NCBI GenBank assembly: GCA_946811185.2
Contig: OX328096.1
Span: 43,910,252-43,974,251 of the forward strand
DNA length: 64,000 nucleotides
From: Hippopus hippopus
Lineage: Eukaryota; Mollusca; Bivalvia; Cardiida; Cardiidae
Direction of reading: 5' to 3'
Below are positions 37,501-43,889 of the stretch, piece by piece. Below the pieces are notes generated by a model. It was not told where the DNA came from, did not search any database, and saw only the letters and a list, made by a program, of their open reading frames with translations. The number at the start of each line of letters is the position of its first letter. Positions within the stretch are counted from its first letter, which is position 1. The translations under genes and the position numbers were made by a program.

Positions 37501-39417
37501 ACAAAATTAAGAAGTTTTTTTTTGGTTGTTTTTGAGAAGGGAGGATTAAATATCTCCTTATCAGATAGTGTAGGTCGCAAATCAGACTGCACGTTCTGTG
37601 CAGTCTGATCTTGATCTGCACTGTCAACAACAGGTCCTTGAGTCACGCTGAGCAGCCTATTATACATTATAATATCATTATTGATTATGATAACTTATAC
37701 AAAAAAAAAAAAAGTTAATCTGTGTTTTTCTGGTATAATTCGGTAATATACAACATAATTCGGTATGATTCAGAAGAGAAGTGTAATTCGGTATTTGGAG
37801 AAATGAAAAGACCAGTACAGTGATTTCATCCAGGTACCAAATTATATTGTTGAATGCACATAGAATTACACTTAATAATAAAGATTTCATGAAATTAACA
37901 AGCCAAATTATATTTACGTGTATGTACAATGTATTACATAGCTTAATTCAGTATGTAATTTTCTCCGAGTTCTCCGAGATCTATACCAAATTCAGTATAA
38001 AGGTGTAATTCAGTACGTTTTTTTTTTTTACTGAATTATACTGTTGAGAGCTACACAGCAGTACTCTTAACAAGTGTAATTAATGTAATATTTATCTAAT
38101 AAGTGTTTTGTAGGTATAATTCTGCATAATAAAATGTATTTTGGAATACTTCTGTATAATTCGGTATATTAGGTGTAATTTGGTATTTCCATGGACCGAA
38201 TCGGGGGTAGGTCCTTAGCAGCCTAAGAATTAAGGGCACATTAAGTAGACTGAAAGATGACCTGTAAGATTTTGAAATTTCCAAATACTGTTAAAGAAGG
38301 GCTGCTGTAAAGGGGTGCGGAGACTCTATCACAAAAATAACATCGGAGCAACCCTTCAAACTGAAGGTTAGGTTAGGGTACCCCTGATTTGGGGACTAGC
38401 TCCAATGTTATTTTTGTGATTGTTTCTCCGCTAGCCCCTGCAGCAGCCGCTCTTACGACCCATCTGGAGTGAAAAATTAAAATACCGGCATCATTTCAAA
38501 TAGCCATATGCGTCGATCTTTTCTTTGTCAGTGAACAATAAGGTCCTTAATCGATAGATTAATGATTAATCTTTACAAAAACACCGAAATAATTAAAAAA
38601 TGACAGTTGTAATTCCATTATTTCGGAATGTAAATATCCGTTGACCTACTTCCCTGGAAATCAAAACTAGGCTTGACATTTACTGCGCATGTTTCGGAAG
38701 TCACTTCCGGTACATTAAAGTTCTTTTTTTTCACAATTTATCGGCTTCTGTGTTATCAGCGTGGGCTTAAAAGGGAAGCTAAAAATACTGGATGCATTTC
38801 ATTTATGAGGAGTCATATTTATCACTTAAATTGCCGATCACACAATATCATTTTTTCAATTCAAATTGACCACGCATGCACAGTTAGGTGAATTTATAAT
38901 GAGTGTTTGTTTACAAATTAGCCAGATGTGTTTGTCAAATTAATGGTAAATTATAAAAATATGAACGAAAACCTTGTACTTAACTTGGTGTCAACATGAA
39001 GTTAAATCATTTATCTATCGATTCATGTCCATTTTCATAGCTGACAAGCAGATTAAAGACACATTAATCAGACTAAAAGATTGACAGGTAAGATTTTGAA
39101 ATTTCCAGATGGTGTTAAAGAAGGGCTGATGTGAAGGGGTGCGGAGACCTAGTCACAAAAATAACATTGGAGCAACCCTTCAGACTGAAGGTAGGGTTAG
39201 GGCAGCGACCTCGTGATATTGAAATTTGTTAGACACATTCAATATTCCGGAAGGCTATCTAAAATGGCTGATACAATCCTTTCAGCAAATATACCTTTTG
39301 AAGTCTTTCAACTAGCACTGCTTTTACACCGCTCTTATCCATATCTCTTTTCTCAAGCTCAGCACGTAGGTCTACGACCCGTAAATCAGTGATCTTTTTC
39401 TTCTCCGTGGCGGCCAT
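1409..39417 (-). CDS. SAFB-like: SAFB-like protein (SAP + acidic linker + RRM), 10 exons, 3' end outside window
   Basis: Nuclear scaffold/matrix attachment factor; in this family the SAP domain binds AT-rich DNA and the RRM binds RNA, linking chromatin, transcription and splicing. I join ten exons read right to left: 39417-39295, 25232-25086, 18111-17995, 14466-14410, 8339-8268, 7991-7914, 6632-6584, 5857-5197, 3455-3377 and 1558-1409. All introns are GT-AG and all phases agree, giving 511 codons. SAP is at residues about 9-43, an Asp/Glu/Lys-rich linker at about 44-435, and the RRM at 436-511 with RNP2 LWVSSL and RNP1 RCYGFVTM. The RRM matches vertebrate SAFB very closely ([33 protein letters not shown] seen here). 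The C-terminal Glu/Arg-rich part is missing because the gene runs off the left edge. SAFB and SLTM are hard to separate; the RRM looks more like SAFB. Intron 1 is 14 kb and full of repeats. Confidence 0.93.
2040..2115. repeat. Short hairpin repeat (gatcagactgca...tgcagtctgatc)
   Basis: Arms agatcaggatcagactgcag and tgcagtctgatctctgatct form a near-perfect stem. Similar hairpins occur near 27600-27655, 31690-31750, 37565-37620 and 49665-49725, with half copies near 3190, 46665 and 54560. Confidence 0.7.
2295..2765. repeat. Repeat with duplicated 'gtcgcctt(t/c)tacgacatgc' motif
   Basis: The motif stands at 2471-2491 and 2722-2742 around a ~230-bp spacer; the left end has GATGATGATGATGA. It resembles a SINE tail but no clear tRNA head was found. 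Confidence 0.4.
3377..3455 (-). CDS. SAFB-like: SAFB-like exon 9: first half of RRM
   Basis: 79 nt, phase 2 to 0, acceptor GCTGGCAG|TCG (chosen over the CTCAG 7 bases earlier because only this one keeps frame) and donor AAG|GTATGT. Encodes the RRM beta-1 strand with RNP2 (LWVSSL) and helix 1 ([16 protein letters not shown]), almost the same as vertebrate SAFB. Confidence 0.94.
3820..4190. repeat. Two worn half-copies of the palindromic MITE
   Basis: Two direct segments share 'agaagcagacatctgaaagcattatag / agaagtagatatttgaaagc' and 'ttcccatttaaccattccaa'. They carry the MITE's outer sequence but not the hairpin core. Confidence 0.45.
5197..5857 (-). CDS. SAFB-like: SAFB-like exon 8: large Glu/Asp/Lys-rich exon
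   Basis: 661 nt, the biggest coding exon, phase 1 to 2, acceptor TTCTGTAG|CAC and donor AAGAG|GTTGGT. About 220 residues, nearly all Asp, Glu, Lys, Ser and Thr, without predicted folded structure; it holds many SQ/TQ, EKSE and TDSD patches that could be phosphorylated (inference). It matches the acidic region before the RRM in SAFB proteins by position and composition. The plus-strand frame over the same span is also open, but that is a shadow of this biased composition. Confidence 0.9.
6584..6632 (-). CDS. SAFB-like: SAFB-like exon 7: 49-nt micro-exon
   Basis: Encodes [16 protein letters not shown] plus one base. Without it exon 6 (phase 0) cannot join exon 8 (which needs one preceding base). 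This segment has a strong acceptor (TACTTACAG|GAG) and donor (AAAG|GTAATG) and supplies exactly phase 0 to 1. The split codon with exon 8 gives Ala. Found by phase logic, not by homology. Confidence 0.72.
6868..7100. repeat. Related MITE-like repeat
   Basis: Starts 'aatgagccatgttctgaga', contains 'ataatcatggatccataaaa' and 'gcgcaggctgacatgggttg'; matches 46935-47215. Confidence 0.55.
7143..7868. repeat. ACAAGAGGGCCATTGGCCC repeat with ~155-bp tandem units
   Basis: Starts acaagagggccattggccct and 'ctcacctgag', then four units of 'gtgacctactttttgaccc ... gcctctagagtgcacacaag', ending in 'agctcaacttgaactta'. Second copy at 9192-13722. No coding. Confidence 0.72.
7914..7991 (-). CDS. SAFB-like: SAFB-like exon 6: acidic linker
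   Basis: 26 codons, phase 0 to 0, starts [20 protein letters not shown], acceptor ACTTTAG|GTT, donor ATG|GTATGT. It lies directly next to the repeat copy that ends near 7870. A second frame is also open across it, but the frame used is fixed by the neighbouring exons. Confidence 0.77.
8268..8339 (-). CDS. SAFB-like: SAFB-like exon 5: acidic linker
   Basis: 24 codons ([20 protein letters not shown] and four more), phase 0 to 0, acceptor CTTACTAG|GAT and donor GCG|GTATGT. It fits in frame between exons 4 and 6 and can be skipped without changing the frame. Confidence 0.78.
8690..8920 (-). mobile_element. tRNA-derived SINE in intron 4
   Basis: Minus-strand tRNA-like head near 8917-8845 (TAGCTCAGTGGTTAGTGTAT, B-box-like GTTTGATACC) and a ~150-bp body that matches the copy at 43120-43350 along its length (CTTATGTCATATCACTGCCG end). 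Confidence 0.7.
9192..13722. repeat. Second copy of the 'gtgacctacttt' tandem-unit repeat, split by an insertion
   Basis: Begins acaagatggccattagttct and ends gctcaccttgagtacttatctcaagtgggctaa. Around eight units of ~155 bp. Interrupted at 9916-12777 by a hAT-like element with a 5-bp duplication. It fills the intron between exons 4 and 5. Confidence 0.72.
9916..12777. mobile_element. 2.9 kb hAT-like element with 5-bp TSD, nested in a tandem-unit repeat
   Basis: Ends are CATGGATGTGAAATT and, reversed, CAGGGATGTAAAATT. ATCTG is duplicated (9911-9915 and 12778-12782); removing the element rejoins the host repeat exactly. Both ends carry clusters of 'ACTCGCCC'-type motifs. Inside is a ~100-bp segment (GTAGTGATTCAATCAATTTA...) in tandem at 10345-10440 and 10441-10540 and again at 12226-12330. 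No transposase was recognised. Confidence 0.78.
14099..14334. repeat. Palindromic MITE, worn
   Basis: TTTAACTCTTCACCAAACAACG to ACAAGGTTAA; the core near 14230-14260 is worn (gagaaaacactattaccggc). It sits 76 bp from SAFB-like exon 4. Confidence 0.6.
14410..14466 (-). CDS. SAFB-like: SAFB-like exon 4: short acidic exon
   Basis: 19 codons ([19 protein letters not shown]), phase 0 to 0, acceptor TTTCTGCAG|AAT preceded by a pyrimidine tract and donor GAG|GTAAGG. Short, so the call rests on perfect splice signals, matching strand and phase, and composition like its neighbours. Confidence 0.78.
15372..16260. repeat. AACAAGAGGGCC...GGAGCTAA repeat, nested in the 14660-17835 repeat
   Basis: Starts aacaagagggccatgatggccc and ends cggccaatggagcta. 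The host repeat reads across it (aaatgcta | aatgaagattaaag, matching 'aaatgctgtaaaaatgaagatcaaag' elsewhere). Confidence 0.78.
16574..17752. mobile_element. 1.2 kb CAGGG-ended element with 6-bp TSD
   Basis: TIRs CAGGGTTGCATCTAG / CTAGATGCAACCCTG, with AAGAAC duplicated at 16568-16573 and 17753-17758. It is nested in the tandem-unit repeat that runs 14660-17835. Its interior (TTGTTGTGTCATGGGTTTTC) recurs at 61830 and 63430 and, inverted, at 25610, so these belong to one related group. No coding capacity seen. Confidence 0.85.
17995..18111 (-). CDS. SAFB-like: SAFB-like exon 3: acidic linker
   Basis: 39 codons, phase 0 to 0, acceptor AACACAG|ATG and donor GAA|GTAAGT. Very acidic ([20 protein letters not shown] and onward). 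It starts with an ATG, but as an internal exon this need not be a translation start. Assigned by strand, phase, splice sites and composition; sequence identity to known proteins is low in this part of the family. Confidence 0.83.
18676..18897. repeat. Palindromic MITE with hairpin core
   Basis: From 'ctaccaaacaatcgaaag' to 'caggtaaagggttaaa', with 'ggagaaaatgctggtaatga' at the centre. It lies in intron 2, close to SAFB-like exon 3. Confidence 0.68.
19409..19647. repeat. Palindromic MITE with hairpin core
   Basis: Starts TAACTCTTTACCAAACGAC and ends GTGTGAAAAAGAGTTAA. The centre is an imperfect hairpin containing AAAATGCTGGTTACCAGCAT flanked by 'gaaaacattgtggga / ccctcaatgttttc'. One of about twelve copies of this family in the window. 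Confidence 0.75.
20360..20586. repeat. Palindromic MITE with hairpin core
   Basis: Starts TTTAACCCTTTACCTCACA and ends TCATTTGGTAAAGAGAT. The core GAGAAAATGCTGGTAATCAG is flanked by 'aaaacattgtgggaaaa' and its inverse. A further worn copy starts at 20638. Confidence 0.75.
21065..22568. repeat. Uninterrupted GAGCGGCA...GGGCGTATAAAAA repeat
   Basis: Two kinds of tandem unit: about three 162-bp units (21320-21790; 'aaagggaaataactcaaaga') and about five ~155-bp units (21790-22490; 'gatctatccacccatgaag'). Because 162 is divisible by three, a 184-codon open frame (21279-21833) arises from the units; it has no protein-like conservation. Confidence 0.78.
23687..25072. repeat. AACAAGAGGGCC...GGAACTAA repeat with 5-6 tandem units
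   Basis: Copy of the same family ending 14 bases from the SAFB-like exon 2 donor. The internal ~163-bp units are arranged in an alternating higher-order pattern: units starting near 23870, 24195 and 24530 resemble each other more than those near 24030 and 24360. Confidence 0.78.
25086..25232 (-). CDS. SAFB-like: SAFB-like exon 2: end of SAP and start of acidic linker
   Basis: 49 codons, phase 0 at both ends, acceptor TTTGTAG|GCT and donor AAG|GTGAGC. It opens with [14 protein letters not shown], which corresponds to the EDEGGNPDEIEI segment that follows SAP helix 2 in vertebrate SAFB, so its place after exon 1 is secure. The rest is low-complexity ([17 protein letters not shown]), positively charged and probably disordered, with a nuclear-localisation-like Lys cluster. 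Confidence 0.9.
25383..25510. repeat. Palindromic MITE, half copy
   Basis: Begins ttaaccctttactaaacaat and contains the intact core gagaaaatgctggaaaccag; the right half is lost into 25510 onward. Confidence 0.65.
25560..26060. mobile_element. Partial internal copy of the 6-bp-TSD element group, inverted
   Basis: Reverse complement shares 'AAAACCCATGACACAACAAA', the Asp/His-free 'GACATCATCCGATAGAG' segment and the 'TTTAACAGTGAATTTACA' segment with 16980-17100, 61740-61860 and 63330-63450. No terminal repeats were identified. Confidence 0.5.
26520..26835. repeat. Repeat 'tagagctgtcactgaatgtgac ... ggggtataatga'
   Basis: Bounded by 'taccccccgccagc' and 'tacccccgaaaacattggttttgcaggggtata', with an 'acagacggacacacggacgg' run before the 3' end, like the GGAC runs in other repeats here. 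Confidence 0.45.
28054..29399 (-). mobile_element. mariner transposon (D34D), 1346 bp, TA target site
   Basis: Terminal inverted repeats of about 33 bp with one mismatch, starting CGAGGGTTGTTCGATATG, are flanked by TA on both sides (28052-28053 and 29400-29401). Length is typical of a full mariner. It interrupts a repeat whose undisturbed inverted copy at about 38805-38850 shows the empty site with a single TA. Confidence 0.95.
28127..29225 (-). pseudogene. mariner transposase, frameshifted
   Basis: Cut-and-paste transposase of the Tc1/mariner superfamily. The N-terminal helix-turn-helix region ([20 protein letters not shown]) is in 29225-29043, the middle with [10 protein letters not shown] is in 28776-28440, and the C-terminal part with [18 protein letters not shown] and [20 protein letters not shown] is in about 28440-28127. 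The last two catalytic Asp (HDNA and APCD) are 34 residues apart, the mariner D34D signature. At least two frameshifts (near 29045 and near 28440-28450) separate these parts, so this copy is dead. Some domains between 29043 and 28776 can be followed in another frame. Confidence 0.88.
29739..30884. mobile_element. Probable hAT-like element (CAGGGTTCCC ends)
   Basis: Left end CAGGGTTCCCGTTGGGC; right end, reversed, AGGTTCCCTCTGGC. Subterminal 'ggcgaaaatg / catttggcgaaag' motifs resemble those of the 33255 element. The flanks do not match, because the surrounding repeat is rearranged at this point. Confidence 0.5.
31000..33254. repeat. 'taccgaattacac' repeat region with internal inverted symmetry
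   Basis: Dense forward motifs (taccgaattacacttttctt, ctttatactaaattcggtat) at 31040-32600 and reverse ones at 32745-33245, centred near 32660, with periods of roughly 215-335 bp. A small hairpin repeat (gatcaagatcagactgcaca) is embedded near 31690. Several short frames rich in Tyr/Thr/Leu arise from it and are not genes. Confidence 0.7.
33608..34704. mobile_element. 1.1 kb CAGGG-ended element with 6-bp TSD, nested
   Basis: TIRs CAGGGTTTTCC / GGAAAACCCTG; GACAAG duplicated at 33602-33607 and 34705-34710. The inverted sister copy at about 45325-45340 keeps the empty site (tgtcttgtctaaactg), proving insertion after the two host elements separated. It has no coding capacity. Confidence 0.88.
35682..36764. 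repeat. AGAGGCGC...GGAGCTAA repeat, internally duplicated, nested
   Basis: Starts aactagaggcgcttgagcgcc and ends ggccttcggccagtggagctaa, with a second near-identical half (35865-36295 against 36300-36764). Each half ends in a run of CGGACGGACGCACGACGG units and a TTGCCATGGCAACC palindrome. It interrupts the hairpin MITE of the host element. Confidence 0.7.
37242..38194. repeat. 'taccgaattacac' repeat, inverted continuation
   Basis: Reverse complement of 31540-32300, including the 'ctgctcagcgcgactcaagg' segment and its embedded hairpin repeat (37560-37625). It resumes the array split by the 33255-37241 element. Confidence 0.75.
38383..39205. mobile_element. ~820-bp element with ~100-bp diverged TIRs, beside SAFB-like exon 1
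   Basis: Both ends carry CTCCAATGTTATTTTTGTGA ... TCTCCGC in opposite orientation. A copy inverted relative to it occupies 27655-28053 + 29400-29738, interrupted by the mariner. Further end fragments lie at 30886-31015 and 38195-38382. The right end is ~90 bp from the exon 1 donor. Confidence 0.65.
39295..39417 (-). CDS. SAFB-like: SAFB-like exon 1: start codon and SAP domain
   Basis: Encodes residues 1-41, from [18 protein letters not shown] to the donor [28 protein letters not shown] is the helix-loop-helix core of a SAP domain, with the family's Leu spacing and the conserved Gly before helix 2; VLVERLQK is helix 2. The ATG (39417-39415) lies 8 codons before the domain, as in vertebrate SAFB-type starts, so I take it as the true start. 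The reading frame upstream is also open (85 codons in all), but that stretch is 5' UTR or repeat-like. Ends in phase 0. Confidence 0.93.
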
Positions 39418-39439
39418 ATTCGTGAAAGTAGAGATTAAT

Positions 39440-39454
39440 ACCCTAGAGGGCGCT
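39440..39454 (+). promoter_or_regulatory. CTCF-like motif just upstream of the SAFB-like start codon
   Basis: ACCCTAGAGGGCGCT matches 12 of 14 positions of the general animal CTCF core (the AGRKGGCRS half is perfect). It lies about 25 bases upstream of the ATG, in the presumed 5' UTR or promoter. Motif match only; a chance hit is possible. Confidence 0.3.
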
Positions 39455-39489
39455 GCATTCTGCACCCGTCCCAACTCGGCCGTTCCCGT

Positions 39490-40565
39490 AACTACCGCGT
39501 CTCGTTGTCTGCGCATGTCATATTCTTCAAAGATTCGACCTGTCTGCTATGACGCATCACCCACCCCCGTATACCTGGGAAAAGTAGGGCTTATACCGAA
39601 GCTGTTAGCCTATTACCCAAGCATGTAGGGGCTGTTTTAATAAATGGCTAATGCATAGGTTACATGCTAGCCGATCATAGCTGAATGAAATGAATCGCAC
39701 CAGGTAGCGTTTTATTGAGTAAACGTTTATTTCATTTTGAAATTCAAAGTAACGGTTGTTGTTTTGAAAAGTAGTCCGGTTCTGTACCTACAGTGATCAG
39801 ACTTCAAACACATGAAATCTTATCTTGTAGATATTGCGCGCATTATTTTCATCCGACGTCTTTTAAATCTGAATTAATCATGCTTACATGTATCAGCACA
39901 AGTGCGAGATAGAGGTTACTGTATATCTGTAGAACCAGCCCATGGCATGGTTACAGTCTATCTATTGAACTTTTTTTCAAGGAAAGGGGCACAGTCTATT
40001 AATTGAATTACTTTAGGATAGTGGTTACAGTTTAATCCTTTAAATAGTTTGCCTTGTAATGAGGCAGCTCGATTTTTTTTTTAACTCCGAGTGGGTGTCG
40101 GATTTAGACGAAAGATGTCAGGTTTACCAGATACTTCATTAACTAAAAAGTCTATCATATCAACGCAGTTTATGGCAAAAAGGGACCGTAAAATACACAA
40201 ATATCTCCGTTGTTTGCGCATGTCATATTCTTCGAAGATTCGACCTGTCTGCTATGACGCATCACCCTACCCGTATACCTGGGAAAAGTAGGGTTTATAC
40301 CGAATATTAGCTATTAGCCTATTCCTCAAGCGTGTAGGGGCTGTTTTAATAAATGGCCGATGCATAAGGTACGTGCATAAGGTACAGCCGATCATAGCTA
40401 AATGAACCGCACCAGGTAGCGTTTTATTGAGTAAATGTTAAGATCTATTTCATTTTGAAATTCAAAGTAACGGTTGTACTTTTGAAAAGCAGTCCGGTTC
40501 TGTACCCAGAATGCCCAAATTAGATAGATGTGTATTTGTAGAATGCCATCAAGCGGGAGATAATG
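39490..40565. repeat. Repeat block upstream of the SAFB-like gene with an internal duplicate
   Basis: The segment 'cgcatgtcatattcttc...ttcgacctgtctgctatgac' occurs at 39510-39560 and 40215-40265, each followed by 'acctgggaaaagtaggg', 'taggggctgttttaataaat' and 'gcaccaggtagcgttttatt'. 39800-40565 has an inverted copy at 57966-58760. A piece of it is also found at 26980-27030. Confidence 0.75.
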
Positions 40566-40610
40566 TACTACATCCCTCATTATCTCCCGCTAGATGGCAT
40601 TCTACAAATA
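40533..40610. repeat. 33-bp near-perfect hairpin
   Basis: Arms 40533-40565 and 40578-40610 are reverse complements with one mismatch and a 12-nt loop. The arm sequence is the end of the 39.8-40.5 kb repeat, so the hairpin is two element ends meeting head to head. Confidence 0.8.
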
Positions 40611-40737
40611 GGCCTACACCACTCGTCACAACTCGGCCGATTCCGTACCTACATCTAACCATCACCCGAGGTATGCCGAATGAGGCCTACATGTCGAATC
40701 TTCGAAGAATATGACATGTGCAGACAACGCTGCGTCT

Positions 40738-41325
40738 CTAGTACGAATTACGGACGTTTCGTACCATAACCATTTCGTATCAGTTACTTCGTACCATAAT
40801 TTTACTATTTCCTACCATAATTTTACCATTTCGTACCAAAATTTTACCATTTCGTACCATAGTCATACCATTTTGCAACAAGGGTTTTTTTTTACCTAAA
40901 AAAAAAACTTTCATTATGACGTTATTAAAAGAAGAAAACAAAAACGCTATTTATACAAATTAAACATTTATGCAAGAAATTATGCGCAATAACACTTTCT
41001 GATTAGTTCTTTTTCCCATTATGTTTTCACAGCAGTTTTCTCCGAGGGTCGTTAAAAACAAATTACTTTTGTAAGGTGTGCAATTTAAGAGGATGAATAT
41101 TGTGGGAAAAATTATGTTTTTACCAGATACAAAATCATCACAATGACTTTGACCAGGGATCGTATACACATGTATATAAGATCCCTGCTTTGACGTTTGA
41201 CCTTGTCCATAGCTAGCCTATGGTACGAGATGGTAAGTTCATGGTTCGAAGTGGTAAATCTATTGTATGAAGTGGTCATAAACGGAATGGTACGAAATGG
41301 CTATGGTACGAAGTGAATGCATACC
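40738..41325. mobile_element. Foldback element with 'accatttcgtaccat' terminal arrays
   Basis: About six degenerate ~21-bp units (ATTTCGTACCATAATTTTACC type) at 40750-40870, and the inverse (ATGGTACGAAATGGCTATGG type) at 41215-41315. The arrays flank ~340 bp with a partial hairpin MITE. Confidence 0.62.
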
Positions 41326-41825
41326 TACAGTATACCGAAATTTACCGATTCGACTTGGACGCTATGTAGTTATGGAATCGACCGACTCGTGACGAATGGG
41401 TGACGCTTGCGCTGATAAACACCGAATTTAATAACTCCTATAGCCTAAATCTACCCGGTAGTCTTGAGGAACGGCGGGGTAGGCCTACTAGATATCGGGA
41501 GACTCTATTTAGGATTCAGTTGACGCTCGTTAGGTTCATAAGCTTGAATCTCACAAAACCTCTTCCCAATCGATCCATATCAGCAAAATTAAGTTTAAAA
41601 AAGGGGGGAAAAACCGCAGTTTTTCATAATCGTTTCAGTCTTTTTAGTATCACAATGAAAATTTATCTGAATCAGCAGCCCCTACAATATTGTGTCAAAG
41701 GGTCAAGTCAAAAAGGATAAAACGATGATTTGTCTAGTTGATATGGTTTTCAAAATGACGAGTTAGAAAAGGTAAGAATAATGAACATGAAAACAAAGCG
41801 ATAGATCTAGTCTAGATACCACACA

Positions 41826-41897
41826 TAGTCCTTTTAAATTCAACATCCTGGTTTTAAGAATGGGGAAATTCAATATCCTGGTTTTAAGAATGGGGAA
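41826..41897. repeat. ~33-bp direct repeat, two copies
   Basis: 'caacatcctggttttaagaa' and 'caatatcctggttttaagaa' with 'tggggaaatt' between; short tandem duplication in otherwise unique sequence. Confidence 0.6.
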
Positions 41898-41899
41898 AA

Positions 41900-43115
41900 A
41901 AGAATACATGGACTTATTTCATGCTTTCCAGTAGTTTATCGAGAAATAACGGTGAAATGTTTTTCGATATTTCATGATTACGTTCAGTGAAAAATATCGA
42001 TTTTATTTTCCAGCCCTTCAGTTGAAGGCAGAAACAGTAGTTCCCGCGCACAAGTTACCTAGGTAAAATGCGCGTGCCACTCAACCAAAGGGCAATATGA
42101 CGTAATTTACCTACATTTCTTGTGCTTTACGTAATATTGTAATTCGTTGTTAAGCAGAGGGGGTACGCCACAGGGAATTACTGAAAAGAACTGTCCTGGA
42201 TTTTTATATCCCCCCCTCCCCAAAAAAAGGGTTAGAAGCATGAAATAAATAGCTGCGCCACTCGTGAAAATATTACCGATGATGTTCACTCGATGAAATA
42301 AATTTCGATCTTTCATCGCAAAAACCCAAATATCCTCTATATGTTAATCATGATATTTTTTTATCCACGGAACACTTAACCTATCATAGGAATGCAGTTA
42401 ACCACAAAAATATATAGACTGACTGGGAACCGTCTAGATTTGATTTAGGAACATTTTTTGTATCCTTACACCTTTCTTCAAAAACTCAGTCCAAGCATGG
42501 ATCGTATACCCTAGTCTAATTAAGAGAGATAATTGAGTCATCTGTGACAGATCATTTACAGGAGATCGGTCCATTTTAAGGTACTTTTCATAAAATATAG
42601 TCGACGAAGGGGGAAAACCCCTTCTTTTAAATAACTGTGTGTTAACCCGTAACTGATTTGCAGCTTGTCCCACTGGTCAACCATTTACCATTGAATAGCT
42701 AAAAACAATGATCGCATATATTACAAGTTCAGTCAACATGAATTAGGTCTACAAAGAGAGATTTTTGGCCCCCCCCCTTTTTTTTTTTCTAAATTGCTTT
42801 AGATTTGAGGGTAATTTTTGATCATCCTATTTTAAGCTCTTAAGCTAGTTTCACTTAGTCAAATCTTGCTTGAAAAAAAATGTTGGCAACACTATGGAAA
42901 TTGAACATATGTGAAAAATAGATCTGAGTATCACGCCGGTAACATTCTGGTATAAAAAAAAAAAATAGTAATTATAATAGATTTGACCCTCATCTGTTCT
43001 TTCCCCAACTTTAGAAGCGGGAGCTCGGCTATGGAGATCTATTTCTGTCATATTTATGTCATATCACACAACAAGAAAGTGTACATCTGTATTGGAGTTT
43101 TTTTTAACGCCGTTT
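41900..43115. other. No gene seen
   Basis: Unique-looking non-coding sequence with poly-A/T and poly-C runs (42770-42790). Only short frames without domains; no splice-bounded coding candidate could be supported. Confidence 0.5.
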
Positions 43116-43119
43116 ATCC

Positions 43120-43350
43120 TAGCTTAGGTCATATCACGGCGGTCAGTGCACCAAGGCATGTATTTCCTGGCTTCCTCACACCAGTACTGACACAACTTTC
43201 TTTCCAAACTACTGACAACTTTTCTCACACGCACCAGAGGTTAGAGGCAAACAATCGCTGGTAAGACGGTTTGCCTAAACCGGGTATCGAACTTGTAACC
43301 ACAAAGTCAAGAGTCTGATGCGCTAACCACTGAGCTATCCAGCCGGGCTA
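43120..43350 (-). mobile_element. tRNA-derived SINE, second copy
   Basis: Minus-strand head reads TAGCTCAGTGGTTAGCGCAT then AGTTCGATACC (A and B boxes of an RNA polymerase III promoter). The body and 3' end match the 8690-8920 copy. Confidence 0.72.
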
Positions 43351-43889
43351 AATAAGTGTATATGGGGCATGAATAACAATAATTAATATCTTTCTGTTAT
43401 TCTTCAAGAAATACAACCAACCTTTGAACAGTATTCCTCGATACGCGGTATTGGGTACCAGTAGTTCCTTATCAGACACCAGTCTAGAGAAGATGCAAGA
43501 ATCTATTTATTGTCTGAGGACATCGTCAAATCAACATCATAATATGCGTTCCATATTTCCTGATTAAACGGTGTGCATAGCAGAAATATCTAGTTTCGAA
43601 ATTTTGAATAGGCTTGCGTTTGATTCTTCAACACGGAAGCTAGCATTCTTTTCATGTGTCACAAATATTAGCTCTAGATCGTCATGTCGTTTTAAAAGAT
43701 GGTACCGGTGGAAGATAGCAATTTCTGGAAATTCACAACCCGTTTCTGTCACCCTAGCTTTAAAATTGTGCGACCATTAGATAAAAAAAAAAAAAATGAG
43801 TGTGAACAACACTCCTTGCCTTGCACTGATTCAGACCTAGGGTTTCCCGGATTGATGGTCAAGTAACACATCGCCACCACCGTATTATA

